Assembly (NCBI RefSeq): GCF_963666255.1
Contig: NZ_OY762655.1
Coordinates: 1,054,001-1,118,000, forward strand
Origin: an uncultured Propionivibrio sp.
GTDB lineage: Bacteria; Pseudomonadota; Gammaproteobacteria; Burkholderiales; Rhodocyclaceae
Length of the DNA stretch: 64,000 nt
Reading direction: 5' to 3'
The notes under the pieces were generated by a model that worked only from the letters and a program-made list of their open reading frames with translations, was not told where the DNA came from and made no database searches. The translations under genes were made by a program, and so were the position numbers. Each line of letters starts with the position of its first letter. Position 1 is the first letter of the stretch. Positions 48,315 through 57,449 of this stretch are shown here, in pieces.

Positions 48315-48324
48315 TTGGCACCGC

Positions 48325-49608
48325 TCAATGGAACATCCGGTACTGCAACAAATAGGCCCCCGCACCGGCGAAATAGCCGATCAAGGCCAGCCAGCTGATC
48401 TTCTTCATGTACCAGAAGAAGTGGATCTTCTCGAGGCCCATCGCCGCAACGCCGGCGGCCGAGCCAATGATGAGGATCGAACCGCCCGTCCCGGCGCAGT
48501 AGGCGAGGAATTCCCAGAGAAAGTGATCGGTCGGATAGCGGTCAAGGCCGTACATCCCCATCGCCGCGGCGACCAGGGGCACATTGTCGACCACGGCGCT
48601 GACAAGGCCGATGATCAGGACGATGACATCCTGCCGCCCAACGGCGAGATCCAGCCACTGCGCCAATGACGTCAGGATGTGGGTATGCTCCAGCGTTGCC
48701 ACGGCGAGCAGGATGCCGATGAAGAAAACGATCGAACTCAGGTCGATACGGCTGAGCGCATGAACCAGCGTCAGGCGATGCTTGCTTTCCTCGGCCTTCT
48801 TGCGATGCACCAGATCGCCGGTCAGCCAGAGGATACCGAGACCGAAAAGGATGCCCATGAACGGCGGCAGGTGGGTCACGGTCTTGAAGACGGGAACGGC
48901 GACGAGGATGCCGATTCCCATGAAGAACATCAGATTACGTTCGAACACGCTGGTCTGCCGGCCATCATCGCCGCCGTCGAAGCCGGGCGCCTCAACCACT
49001 CTGCCGCGTAAGCAACAGGCGGTCACGGCCAGGGGCACGACCATGCTGATGATGGCGGCGATGAAGACCGACTTCATGATCGCCAGCGTCGTGATCTGCC
49101 CGCCGATCCAGAGCATGGTCGTGGTGACGTCGCCAATCGGTGACCACGCACCACCGGCGTTGGCGGCGATGACGATGATCCCGGCAAAGAACAGGCGATC
49201 GTCGTGCCTGGCAAGCAGCTTGCGCATGAGCGAAATCATGACGATCGTGGTGGTCAGGTTGTCCAGTACCGAACTCAGGAAAAACGTCACGAAGCCGACC
49301 AGCCACATCAGTGACGACAGCTTCGATGTCCGGATGCGCTTGGTGATGACTTCAAAGCCGTTGTGGGCATCGACCACTTCGACGATTGTCATGGCTCCCA
49401 TCAGGAAGAAGACGATCTGCGCCGTCGCCATGACCGATTCGCCCAACTCCTCGCCGATCCGGTGAGCGTCACCTCCCGCCAGTGCATAAATGGTCCATAG
49501 GAGTCCCGCCCCGACCAGCGCAGAGGCCGACTTGTTGATCCGGATGGGATGTTCCAGCGCAATGGCGGCATAGGCAATCACAAAAACAATGACGAGCGAA
49601 ATCAACAT
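48325..49608 (-). CDS. nhaD: Na+/H+ antiporter NhaD
   Basis: A 427-residue membrane protein of the ion transporter superfamily with about 12 helices. The NhaD pattern is plain: FLMGAMTIVEVVDAHNGFEV, FLSSVLDNLTTTIVMISLMR, AANAGGAWSPIGDVTTTMLW and VVDNVPLVAAAMGMYG, with the acidic and polar residues thought to carry sodium. It exports Na+ in exchange for protons and may work with the PPase in ion balance. GGAGGG lies about nine bases before the ATG. Confidence 0.93.
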   Translation of the reverse strand: MLISLVIVFVIAYAAIALEHPIRINKSASALVGAGLLWTIYALAGGDAHRIGEELGESVMATAQIVFFLMGAMTIVEVVDAHNGFEVITKRIRTSKLSSLMWLVGFVTFFLSSVLDNLTTTIVMISLMRKLLARHDDRLFFAGIIVIAANAGGAWSPIGDVTTTMLWIGGQITTLAIMKSVFIAAIISMVVPLAVTACCLRGRVVEAPGFDGGDDGRQTSVFERNLMFFMGIGILVAVPVFKTVTHLPPFMGILFGLGILWLTGDLVHRKKAEESKHRLTLVHALSRIDLSSIVFFIGILLAVATLEHTHILTSLAQWLDLAVGRQDVIVLIIGLVSAVVDNVPLVAAAMGMYGLDRYPTDHFLWEFLAYCAGTGGSILIIGSAAGVAAMGLEKIHFFWYMKKISWLALIGYFAGAGAYLLQYRMFH

Positions 49609-50155
49609 CAGACAGACCCTCCGGTAGCATTGATGACAACGGGTTGAACGACGACAGCGGCGCCTGCCGGCGTCTCTGCGGACGGCGCGACGGCGCTGGA
49701 TGGGGAACAGGCGGGATAACAGCCGACGAGCGGCAGACGGGGCCGGCGCAGTAGCAGCCGGCGAAGGAAGAAGAGGCGCGGGGCGCGGGCCGGTGGCGGA
49801 TACCGGCGAAGGATTGCGTATCCTGGGCGCAGCCGCACAGGCTGCCGGTCAATTCGTCGAGACATGGGCGGTCGCAAGCTCGTGCGGCGGCCCGACCAGC
49901 ACGACTACCTGCCCGTGATGACGAAGAAGATCAGCGGAAAGCGCTGCAAGTCACGGACACCCATTGCCCCGAATACTACCCGAATCGGTCCGTCATGGGG
50001 AGAACATGACGATGGGGAACGAGCTCCTCGCCCGGGCGGAGAGGCATTTGTCGCGAGATCGGCGGTCCCGGTGGAAAAACGCGGACAGCGCCCTGGTGCG
50101 AATGGGTCTATGCTCAGGTCGAACGAGGGACTTGCCCGATTGCCTGGAGTCCGCT
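49609..50155. other. 547-base gap between nhaD and the caspase-like gene
   Basis: Mostly GC-rich with no gene I can support. On the minus strand an 89-codon frame ends in TGATG with the nhaD start and has a lipobox-like LVGC, but its N-terminal half is arginine-rich and unlike a signal peptide. On the plus strand, frames run into the caspase-like gene without convincing starts. Both are probably chance. Confidence 0.4.
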
Positions 50156-51445
50156 ATGAAACTCCTGATGCTATTTCTGGCCGCCTGTCTTGGCGTCGCC
50201 ATGGCCGCCGAACCGCCGCACAACACCGGCCAGACTTCCGCCGCCGGCGAGAAGCGCATCGCGCTGGTAATCGGCAATTCCGCCTACAAGGATGCGCCGC
50301 TGAAGAACCCGGCCAACGACGCGCGCGACGTCGCGGCAGCGCTGCGGAAGCTCGGTTTCGAGGTCATCGAAAAGACCAACGTGGCGCAAAAGGAGATGAA
50401 CCGGGCCATCGTCCAGTTCGGCGAGAAACTGCGCGGCGACTCGGTCGCCCTCTTCTACTACGCCGGTCATGGCGTGCAGGTCCGGGGCAAGAACTACCTC
50501 ATCCCGGTCGATGCGCAAATCCAGTCCGAGGCCTCGGTCCGCGTCGAGGCCGTCGACGTGGACGGCGTCCTCGACCAGCTGACGATCAGCCCCCTGAACA
50601 TCGTCATCCTCGACGCCTGCCGCAACAACCCGTTCGAACGCCGCTTCCGGAGCGTCGGCGGCGGCCTGGCGCAGATGGACGCGCCTAAGGGCAGCCTGAT
50701 CGCCTATGCCACCGCCCCCGGCAAGACGGCCGCCGATGGCGATAACCGGAACGGCCTCTACACGCAAGAACTGCTCAAGCATATCCAGACACCCGGCCTG
50801 CCGCTGGAAACCGTCTTCAAGCGCGTCCGGATCGCCGTCATGGCCGCCAGCGGCGATGCGCAGACGCCGTGGGAGACCTCGTCGCTGACGGGCGATTTCT
50901 TCTTCCGTCCGCCCTCCGGCATACGTCCGCTAGCGGCCCCGGAAGCCGCCGCGCCGGCCGACCCGGCGGCGGATGAAACTGTTCAATGGCGAGAGATCGA
51001 ACACAGCACCGACGTCGCCGACTTCGAGCGCTACCTGCAGCGTTTTCCGAACAGCCGCTACGCCATGCTGGCGAAAGCGGTGCAACAGCGGCTGCAAGGC
51101 GAAGCGGCACCCGTGGCGACAGCTCCGCCGGCGCGCGAAGTCACCGATGGCGAGCGCACGCGTGCGCCGGCCGAAATCCCCGGTCCGATCGACCTGTCCG
51201 GCACCTGGAATCCGGAACATGCGCCCGGCCAAGTCTACATCTTTGCGGACGGAAGCTGCACCTACAAGGGCTTCCTCATCATCAGCATCGGCTGCACCTG
51301 GCGCCAACCCGATGCGGGCCGGCGTGAAATCGTCATCGTCTGGAACCACGGCTATACCGACACGATGACACTGTCACTGGACGGACAGCGGCTGATCGGC
51401 CGCAACAACGTCGGCGACCCGGTGGCCTTTACCCGCAGCCGATGA
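50156..51445 (+). CDS. Caspase-family (peptidase C14) exported protein
   Basis: A 429-residue protein with a short signal sequence. The lipobox-like LAAC at 8-11 would make it a lipoprotein; cutting after AMA (residue 17) is the alternative. The caspase domain spans residues about 34-265: RIALVIGNSAYKDAPL, catalytic His105 in YYAGHGVQ and Cys155 in LDACRNNPF. A linker follows, then EHSTDVADFERYLQRFPNSRY, a short helical repeat, and a C-terminal beta domain (LSGTWNPEHAPGQVYIF). Orthocaspases cleave after Arg/Lys; the target is unknown. GGAG precedes the ATG. Confidence 0.88.
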   Translation: MKLLMLFLAACLGVAMAAEPPHNTGQTSAAGEKRIALVIGNSAYKDAPLKNPANDARDVAAALRKLGFEVIEKTNVAQKEMNRAIVQFGEKLRGDSVALFYYAGHGVQVRGKNYLIPVDAQIQSEASVRVEAVDVDGVLDQLTISPLNIVILDACRNNPFERRFRSVGGGLAQMDAPKGSLIAYATAPGKTAADGDNRNGLYTQELLKHIQTPGLPLETVFKRVRIAVMAASGDAQTPWETSSLTGDFFFRPPSGIRPLAAPEAAAPADPAADETVQWREIEHSTDVADFERYLQRFPNSRYAMLAKAVQQRLQGEAAPVATAPPAREVTDGERTRAPAEIPGPIDLSGTWNPEHAPGQVYIFADGSCTYKGFLIISIGCTWRQPDAGRREIVIVWNHGYTDTMTLSLDGQRLIGRNNVGDPVAFTRSR

Positions 51446-51472
51446 CGGACACGTATCCCGGCAACAAAGCGC

Positions 51473-52096
51473 CTACTCCCGCGCCAGCCTGAAGGCCAGT
51501 CCGGCCAGCACCGCGCCCATGACATAGCGCTGGGTCGCCAGCCATTTCGGGTTATGGCTGAACCAGACCGCCAGACGGGCCGCCGAGAGCGTGATCGTCA
51601 GATTGACCGAGAAGCTGATGACGATCTGCGTCAGGCCGAGTTCGATGCTCTGACTGAACATGTCGCCATGTGCCGGCGAGACGAACTGCGGCAGGATGGA
51701 CAGATAGAACACGGCGATCTTGGGATTGAGCAGGTTGGTGACGAAGCCCATCGCGAACAGTTTGCGCGGCGAGTCGATCGGCAAGTCCCTGGCTTCGAAC
51801 GGCGACCGGGACCCGGGCCTGAGCGCCTGCCAGGCAAGGTAAGCGAGATACGCGGCACCGGCCCATTTGAGAATTTCGTAGGCCAGCGGCACGGTCATGA
51901 ACAGCGCCGTCAGGCCCAGGGCCGCGGCGAACATATGGACAAGGAAACCGGCGATCACGCCCAGCAGGGAAATGACGCCAGCTTTCCGCCCCTGGCAGAT
52001 CGAGCGCGAAACGAGATAGATCATGTTCGGTCCGGGCGTCAGCACCATCAGCAGCGCTGCACCTGCGAACAGCAGAAGATCGGACAAGGGCACCAT
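51473..52096 (-). CDS. LysE/RhtB-family exporter
   Basis: A 207-residue inner-membrane protein with about six helices. The family start MVPLSDLLLFAGAALLMVLTPGPNM carries the conserved TPGPN; ALRPGS and GFVTNLLNPKIAVFYLSILP follow. It probably exports an amino acid such as threonine, homoserine or lysine; the substrate is not readable. It converges on the caspase-like gene with 27 bases between. Confidence 0.9.
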   Translation of the reverse strand: MVPLSDLLLFAGAALLMVLTPGPNMIYLVSRSICQGRKAGVISLLGVIAGFLVHMFAAALGLTALFMTVPLAYEILKWAGAAYLAYLAWQALRPGSRSPFEARDLPIDSPRKLFAMGFVTNLLNPKIAVFYLSILPQFVSPAHGDMFSQSIELGLTQIVISFSVNLTITLSAARLAVWFSHNPKWLATQRYVMGAVLAGLAFRLARE

Positions 52097-52203
52097 GAGA
52101 ATCCTTCGTCATAAGGTCCGGCCGGGCATGCCGCCCGTTCGCGGTCGAAACAAGCGAAACCTGAATATACGGGAGACGACGGCGCGAAACAAATCCGACC
52201 TGC

Positions 52204-52596
52204 TCAGGCCTCCGGTGCCACTGGGCGCCGCTGCGTCCAGGCGCCACGCATCAACGCCCGCTCGGCCGACGAACGACTCGGAAAATACTCGACGGACTCC
52301 CGCGTAAAGGGCAAGCCATCCTCGCGCGTGCCGATATAAAAGCCCTCTTCGCCTTCCAGCACCTCGACCCTCAGACTGGCGCCAAAAGCGTAGGCCACGA
52401 GACCGAGTCCATGACGTTGCCGTGCCGCATCCTGCGCCTTCGATCGCGACACCGACAGGACGTCCGCCGGCTTTCGCGTTCGCCGCAAGGGACGCGCGGC
52501 GTGACGCCCGATCCCACTTTCATTGACCGCCAACTCGCCGCCGGAACGCGAGGTTCCTGCACAAGACTGAAGTGCGCCGGCAGTGTTACTCATCAT
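52204..52596 (-). CDS. Hypothetical protein
   Basis: About 130 residues. The N-terminal half is low-complexity and basic (RRTRKPADVLSVSRSKAQ). The C-terminal half looks folded, with strand pattern GLGLVAYAFGASLRVEVLEG, EEGFYIGTREDGLPFTRESV and SSAERALMRGAW. I do not recognise it. Two adjacent ATGs (52596 and 52593) follow AAAGGA. The frame has codon use like its neighbours in the second half only, so the true start may be later. Confidence 0.55.
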   Translation of the reverse strand: MMSNTAGALQSCAGTSRSGGELAVNESGIGRHAARPLRRTRKPADVLSVSRSKAQDAARQRHGLGLVAYAFGASLRVEVLEGEEGFYIGTREDGLPFTRESVEYFPSRSSAERALMRGAWTQRRPVAPEA

Positions 52597-52954
52597 CGAT
52601 CCTTTCTCCAACCGTCATGCCATGACGGGCTCGCGCCTCGCCGCAGCGTCGGCGACAGTCCCGCCGTCACGCCACGGTTGCTATGCTATTGCGAATCCAA
52701 AATCATGGAAAAATGAGTTTTTTCTCATGACCCGACATCTCGCCAAACCGGGGAAAACCCCTGAAGATCGTGAAACCTGGTCGAGGCAACGACGGCAATT
52801 ACCCATCCGCGCAGACACGTATAGGCGCCTTGGCGGCACCGGCGATATGCTCTTCAACTGACAAGAGCGTCCACCACGACGCAGACCGCCGCGCGACAAT
52901 AAAACCCCCAGCATCAGCGGGCCCTGGCCTGCCATCCGGAGCGCCATCGACCGA
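52597..52954. other. 358-base gap before the hemerythrin kinase gene
   Basis: Relatively AT-rich around 52680-52730, with a small hairpin ATGAG-TTTTTT-CTCAT. It probably holds divergent promoters for the hypothetical gene and the kinase. I see no riboswitch or gene; a 44-codon frame at 52727 lacks support. Confidence 0.35.
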
Positions 52955-54370
52955 ATGAATGCCGCCACCCAATCGCTCGAACTATTCGCGTGGAATGATC
53001 GATTCCTGACCGGCGTCGACCTGATAGACAACGAACACCAACAGCTCGTTCATCTCATCAACCGGGTGGCGACGCTGCACGGAACGACAACCGGCAACAC
53101 CGGGGCTCGCGCAACGCTCGAGGAACTGATCGCTTTTACCGGCGAGCATTTCCATCACGAAGAGCAGGTCATGGAAAGGGTCTGCGACGAACGCTTTGTC
53201 ATGCAGCACAAGGTACACCATCGCAAATTCCTCTGGGAGCTCGAAAAAATCAGGCTATCGGACTCGTCCTCCGGCGCCGTCGAATATCTGCTGCGTTTCC
53301 TGAGCAGTTGGCTGGCCTACCACATTCTCGGCATCGATCAGTCGGTCGGCCGCCAGTTGCGCAAGATCGCGTGCGGAATGTCGTCGGCACAGGCCTTCGA
53401 GGAAGAGAAGTCGCACGTCTCCGACCCGGCCACGTCGAGCCTGCTCAACGCGATGCAAAACTTGACCGGCATCGTCTCGCAGCGCAATCAGCAACTGACC
53501 GAACTGACCACGCACCTAGAAGCCACGGTGAACGAACGAACCGCCAAGCTGACCGACGCGGTGCGCGATCTTCATCTCCGCAACGACGAGCTGCTTTCGC
53601 TCAACAAGCAGCTCGCCGAAATGCGGCAGCAATTGATCCAGGCGGAGAAGCTCGCTTCGATCGGCAGCCTGGCCGCCGGCGTCGCCCACGAAATCAACAA
53701 CCCGATCGGCTTCGTCAAGTCCAACCTTGGCCAGCTCGCGGCGAGCGTTCAAGCCTTGTTGACCGCTATCGCGCGCGAGGGCGTGCAGCTGAACGGCATA
53801 GACCTGGGCGCCCTGAACGACGATGTTCCCGAACTCATCCGGGAATCGCTGGACGGGATCGGCCGGGTGGTCCGAATTGCCGACGATCTCCGCTCCTTTG
53901 CCCAGATCAATGCATCCGGCATTCCCGGATGGTCTCGCCTGTCCGCCCTTATCGACGGCGTCGTCCGCCTTCATCCGGCACTGCTGTCGGGCAGGATCGA
54001 CGTGGTCAGGAACGATCCGGCACCGGTGGAAATCCGCTGTGTGTCGGCAGAAATCTCCGACGTCATCAGCTCGATTGTCGACAATGCCGTCGACGCCATC
54101 ACGCACGATCGCGGCCGCATCATTCTTCGAACGGGACGTGACGACAAAGACGGCTGGGTGGAAATCGAGGACAACGGCAAGGGAATTCCGCCCGATTACA
54201 TTCACAAGATATTCGATCCGTTTTTCACGACAAAGGACGTCGGCGCAGGCACCGGCATGGGCCTCGCAAGAGCCTATGGCACCGTCAGGAAACACGGGGG
54301 ACGCATCGACGTCCGAAGTTCCCCCGGATCGGGAACGGTTTTCCGCGTCACCTTGCCACTCGGTGAATGA
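52955..54370 (+). CDS. Bacteriohemerythrin-histidine kinase fusion
   Basis: A 471-residue protein without membrane helices. Residues 10-140 form a hemerythrin domain with all seven di-iron ligands in place: H28, H65, E69, H85, H89, H123 and D128 (the last two in AYHILGID). A coiled-coil linker (about 165-230) leads to a histidine kinase: H245 in GVAHEINNPIGF, then N-box IVDNAVDAI, DNGKGIPPDYIHKIFDPFF and the GTGMGLA G-box. It should sense oxygen or redox state in the cytoplasm and pass phosphate to an unlinked regulator. No response regulator gene adjoins it. The ribosome site is weak. Confidence 0.9.
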   Translation: MNAATQSLELFAWNDRFLTGVDLIDNEHQQLVHLINRVATLHGTTTGNTGARATLEELIAFTGEHFHHEEQVMERVCDERFVMQHKVHHRKFLWELEKIRLSDSSSGAVEYLLRFLSSWLAYHILGIDQSVGRQLRKIACGMSSAQAFEEEKSHVSDPATSSLLNAMQNLTGIVSQRNQQLTELTTHLEATVNERTAKLTDAVRDLHLRNDELLSLNKQLAEMRQQLIQAEKLASIGSLAAGVAHEINNPIGFVKSNLGQLAASVQALLTAIAREGVQLNGIDLGALNDDVPELIRESLDGIGRVVRIADDLRSFAQINASGIPGWSRLSALIDGVVRLHPALLSGRIDVVRNDPAPVEIRCVSAEISDVISSIVDNAVDAITHDRGRIILRTGRDDKDGWVEIEDNGKGIPPDYIHKIFDPFFTTKDVGAGTGMGLARAYGTVRKHGGRIDVRSSPGSGTVFRVTLPLGE

Positions 54371-54631
54371 TCCGGAACACCCGGGACGAGAACAAGCCGC
54401 GCGGCCGGCCGCGCATACGCGACGTCAATGAACCGCAAAACGGCCGACTGCCAAGCTATCGGCATATTGCCGGGATATGCCGCCCCTCGTCGCCACGATT
54501 AAACACCGGGCGACCGGCCACGACGCACAGCGATGCCATCTGCTTTGCAGGCAGCTGGATCGACGATATTCCTTTCGCTTGGTCCGGAACGGCCGGCGGC
54601 TGTCGCAACGACCCCTAGAGCATCGAAAGAC

Positions 54632-54696
54632 AACGAAATACCCAGGAAAAAAGTCGTGCATGCGCCAATCCGGCTAAACTTTTCCTGTATTTCGTT
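54632..54696. repeat. Interrupted inverted repeat upstream of the Cache receptor gene
   Basis: AACGAAATAC-CC-AGGAAAA (54632-54650) pairs with TTTTCCTGTATTTCGTT (54680-54696), 17 matched bases with a two-base bulge and a 29-base spacer. It lies in the 428-base gap after the hemerythrin kinase gene. It may be a regulator site or the remains of a small element. I see no gene in the rest of the gap. Confidence 0.55.
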
Positions 54697-54704
54697 CTCC
54701 AACC

Positions 54705-54732
54705 CTAAAGATCCGGACAGCGGAGCCGTTCG
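54705..54732 (+). promoter_or_regulatory. Possible sigma-28 (FliA) promoter
   Basis: CTAAA, exactly 15 bases, then GCCGTTCG, compared with the FliA consensus TAAA-N15-GCCGATAA. The -35 part and GCCG match; the last four bases match poorly. The start would lie near 54740, about 60 bases before the chemoreceptor ATG. Chemoreceptor genes are frequent FliA targets. Confidence 0.4.
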
Positions 54733-54798
54733 CCGCATAGCTTCGAACAATGAAGCGGAAATACACCGCAACCGATACCACCACGAGGGTCATGCACC

Positions 54799-56529
54799 AT
54801 GCAACTATCCTGGATTTCGCCAAGCCACGGCTCGCTGAAAACGCGCCTGCTCGTCGCACCGGTCGTCTCGCTGATTTGCTTTGCCGCACTCGGCCTGCTG
54901 TTCCTGCAGTTGATCGATACCAGCCTCCGTCGCGATCGCGAACTGCAGCTCGTCTCGGTCGTTGAAGTCGCCTCCGGGGTGTTGCAGCACTACCAGGCGC
55001 TCGAAGCCGATGGTTCACTCCCGCGCGAGGCCGCACAGAAAGCCGCACTGCAAACCCTGAAGAAGATCCGCTATTCGGGCACCGAGTACCTCTGGGTTAA
55101 CGACCAGACACTTCCGTATGCGACCATGATCATGCACCCGACGGTCCCGTCTCTCGACGGACAGGTACTCGACAAGGAAAGCTTCAACAAGGCGACCCGC
55201 ATGTACAGCCCCGACGGCGCCACCGACGAAGCGCTGGCGCATGGCAATCTCTTCTCGTCTTTTGTCCGCATCGTCGCCAAACACGGCCAGGGCTTCGTCG
55301 CCTACGAATGGCCCAAGCCCCAGCCGAGCGGGGGCGTCACCACCGAGCTGTATCCGAAGCTCTCGTACGTCAAGGGCTTCGAGCCGTGGCGCTGGATCGT
55401 CGGATCGGGCGTCTATATCGACGATTTGCGGTCCGCCTACTGGCGGATCGCCTGGGGCGTCGTCGCTGGCCTGCTCGCCGTCGGCGCGCTGACACTGATC
55501 GCCGCCCTGCGTGTGCGACGCAGCCTGATCAATCAGATCGGCGGAGAACTCGAAGGCGCCGTCGCCGCCATCGGCCGGATCGCTTCGGGGGATCTCGCCA
55601 GCGCCATCGGTGACGCACGCACGCCGCCAACCAGCATGCTCGCATCGATCGAGTCGATGCGCGCTCAGCTGAACACGCTGGCGAGCGCGATCATCCGCAA
55701 CTCGAACACCCTTTCGGACGACATGTCGACGCTGACGAGCGATGCTTCCAGCATGAGCGGCCGTCTGGCGGAGCAGAAGTCGGCGTTTGACGAGGTCCGC
55801 GACCTGGTTGAACGGATGCAGTCGCAGCTGTTGCTGATGGCGGAAATGGCGAAGGAGACGGAAAACAGCACGCACTCGATTGCCCAACGCAGCGTCGACG
55901 GGGTCAGCTTGATGACCGAGACGATGCGCGACATGCGCCACATCGCCGGCATCATCGAGAAATCGTCGGGCGAAGTGCAGCTTCTGTCGGAACAGGCCAA
56001 CAACGTCGGCAGGATCGTCAGCCTGATCCACGAGATTGCAGACCAGACCAATCTCCTCGCGCTCAATGCCGCCATTGAAGCGGCCCGCGCCGGCGAATCC
56101 GGACGCGGCTTCGCCGTCGTCGCCGACGAGGTTCGCAAATTGGCGGAACGCACGGGAACCGCGACCAAGGACATCGCCACCACGGTCGGGCAAATCCAGA
56201 CGAAGGTTCTCGATGTCGTCGCCGAGATGCAATCGGCAACACCGGTTGCACACGCCGGTGTCGATACCGCCGGCAAGACCGTCGCCATACTCAACGATTT
56301 TCGCCAGGCTGCCGAAGACACCGTCGGCAAGATGACGCAGCTCAGCGTCATCGTCGGACAGGAGGTGGAAAACTCGCGGAACGTCGTCGCCACGGTCGGC
56401 CAGTCGATCGAAGTCACCGAGCAAGCCGTTCGCATGGTCGAGGGCGCTGTCGGCATTGCCGCCAAGGCCGATCGCACGGCGGAGGAGTTGAAGGGTCAGG
56501 CGTCCCGCTTCCGGGTCACCGGCGCTTAG
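54799..56529 (+). CDS. Methyl-accepting chemotaxis protein with single Cache domain
   Basis: A 576-residue chemoreceptor. First membrane helix near residues 17-40, a periplasmic sCache_2-type domain about 45-200 ([27 protein letters not shown] and the GWE-like [18 protein letters not shown]), second helix near 207-230, HAMP-like linker, then signalling hairpin with [20 protein letters not shown] at its tip. sCache_2 domains commonly bind short carboxylates; the ligand here is unknown. GAGGG precedes the ATG. A possible FliA promoter lies upstream. It converges on the binding-protein gene ten bases away. Confidence 0.92.
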   Translation: MQLSWISPSHGSLKTRLLVAPVVSLICFAALGLLFLQLIDTSLRRDRELQLVSVVEVASGVLQHYQALEADGSLPREAAQKAALQTLKKIRYSGTEYLWVNDQTLPYATMIMHPTVPSLDGQVLDKESFNKATRMYSPDGATDEALAHGNLFSSFVRIVAKHGQGFVAYEWPKPQPSGGVTTELYPKLSYVKGFEPWRWIVGSGVYIDDLRSAYWRIAWGVVAGLLAVGALTLIAALRVRRSLINQIGGELEGAVAAIGRIASGDLASAIGDARTPPTSMLASIESMRAQLNTLASAIIRNSNTLSDDMSTLTSDASSMSGRLAEQKSAFDEVRDLVERMQSQLLLMAEMAKETENSTHSIAQRSVDGVSLMTETMRDMRHIAGIIEKSSGEVQLLSEQANNVGRIVSLIHEIADQTNLLALNAAIEAARAGESGRGFAVVADEVRKLAERTGTATKDIATTVGQIQTKVLDVVAEMQSATPVAHAGVDTAGKTVAILNDFRQAAEDTVGKMTQLSVIVGQEVENSRNVVATVGQSIEVTEQAVRMVEGAVGIAAKADRTAEELKGQASRFRVTGA

Positions 56530-56538
56530 CGCCTGTTT

Positions 56539-57297
56539 TTACAGCCCATGCGCGCGTTCGATGCGGCGCAGCGTGCCATCCCGCTGCATCTCGTCGAGCG
56601 CCTGATCGAAGCGACGGGCGAGTTCTTCGTGAATACCCAACTGTAGGGCCAGGTAGGAATACGAGGTCTCGACCGGCGCTCCCCTGACCTCGATCCGCGC
56701 TTCCAGACCGAGATCGCGGACGGCCTGCTGGCCGACAGCCCGGCTGCTGATGACCAGATCGACCCGCCCGGCCTGCAATTTCCGGAAGCTCTGCGCCAGG
56801 GTCGGTGCATCGTCCACCCGCAGCGTGCCAGACCCGACGGCCTGCGCGAATCGCTCGCCATAGGTCAGTCCGGTCACCACGCCGACCGTTTTCCCCGCCA
56901 GCACGCTCAGGTCATCGACATGGTCCGGCCCCGCCCCACGCACTCCGAAAAACACGAAATCCTGTTTCAGAACGGGATGACGTGTAAATAGCATCCGCAT
57001 CCGGCGCGCCTCGGTCTGCTTGATCGTGAAGAGGCCGTCGACCTTCCCGGCTTCGTAGTAAGCAACCGCCCGTGCCACCGGATAGGCCTCGATCCGGAGC
57101 GGTTCGCCGAGACGCGCAAACGCCTCGCGTACGACATCGACCGAGAATCCGACCGGCCGACCGTTGTCGATGCGGACATACGGAGAGAACTCGAACGTCG
57201 CGAGGCGTGTCGCCTCCTGCGCGCCAGGACGAACCGGCACGCAGAGCAGGAACAGCGCGAACAGCAGGATCGGGCGAATCAGCATGAACGTTTGCAC
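56539..57297 (-). CDS. Periplasmic amino acid-type binding protein (SBP family 3)
   Basis: A 252-residue protein with signal peptide (MLIRPILLFALFLLCVPVRPGAQ) and one PF00497-type binding domain: FEFSPYVRIDNGRPVGFSVD, LAGKTVGVVTGLTYGERFA and VDLVISSRAVGQQAV. No ABC permease or ATPase adjoins it, so it may be a sensor partner for a kinase or receptor, or an enzyme-like relative, rather than part of a transporter. It lies between the Cache receptor and the hybrid kinase. The start may be ATG 57297 or 57285. Confidence 0.8.
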   Translation of the reverse strand: MQTFMLIRPILLFALFLLCVPVRPGAQEATRLATFEFSPYVRIDNGRPVGFSVDVVREAFARLGEPLRIEAYPVARAVAYYEAGKVDGLFTIKQTEARRMRMLFTRHPVLKQDFVFFGVRGAGPDHVDDLSVLAGKTVGVVTGLTYGERFAQAVGSGTLRVDDAPTLAQSFRKLQAGRVDLVISSRAVGQQAVRDLGLEARIEVRGAPVETSYSYLALQLGIHEELARRFDQALDEMQRDGTLRRIERAHGL

Positions 57298-57449
57298 CAG
57301 GCCCGAGGGATGCCCTCGGCATTGACCGCAAGACAGCTGTTCACACTATAGTCGCCACGAGTGCGAGGATGCCAGAACGATCGCCCGCAAGCCGGCGCGG
57401 CGGACCTGGGCTGCGAAGATCCCGTTTCTCGCAGCCCCCGTCACCGCGA

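Noticed and set aside
49608..49877. An 89-codon minus-strand frame ending in TGATG with nhaD
   Set aside because: The coupling is tempting, but the N-terminal half is Arg-rich without a real signal peptide and nhaD has its own ribosome site.
52680..52870. Possible riboswitch before the hemerythrin kinase gene
   Set aside because: I could not fit it to c-di-GMP, SAM, glycine or other known consensus patterns; only weak stems are seen.
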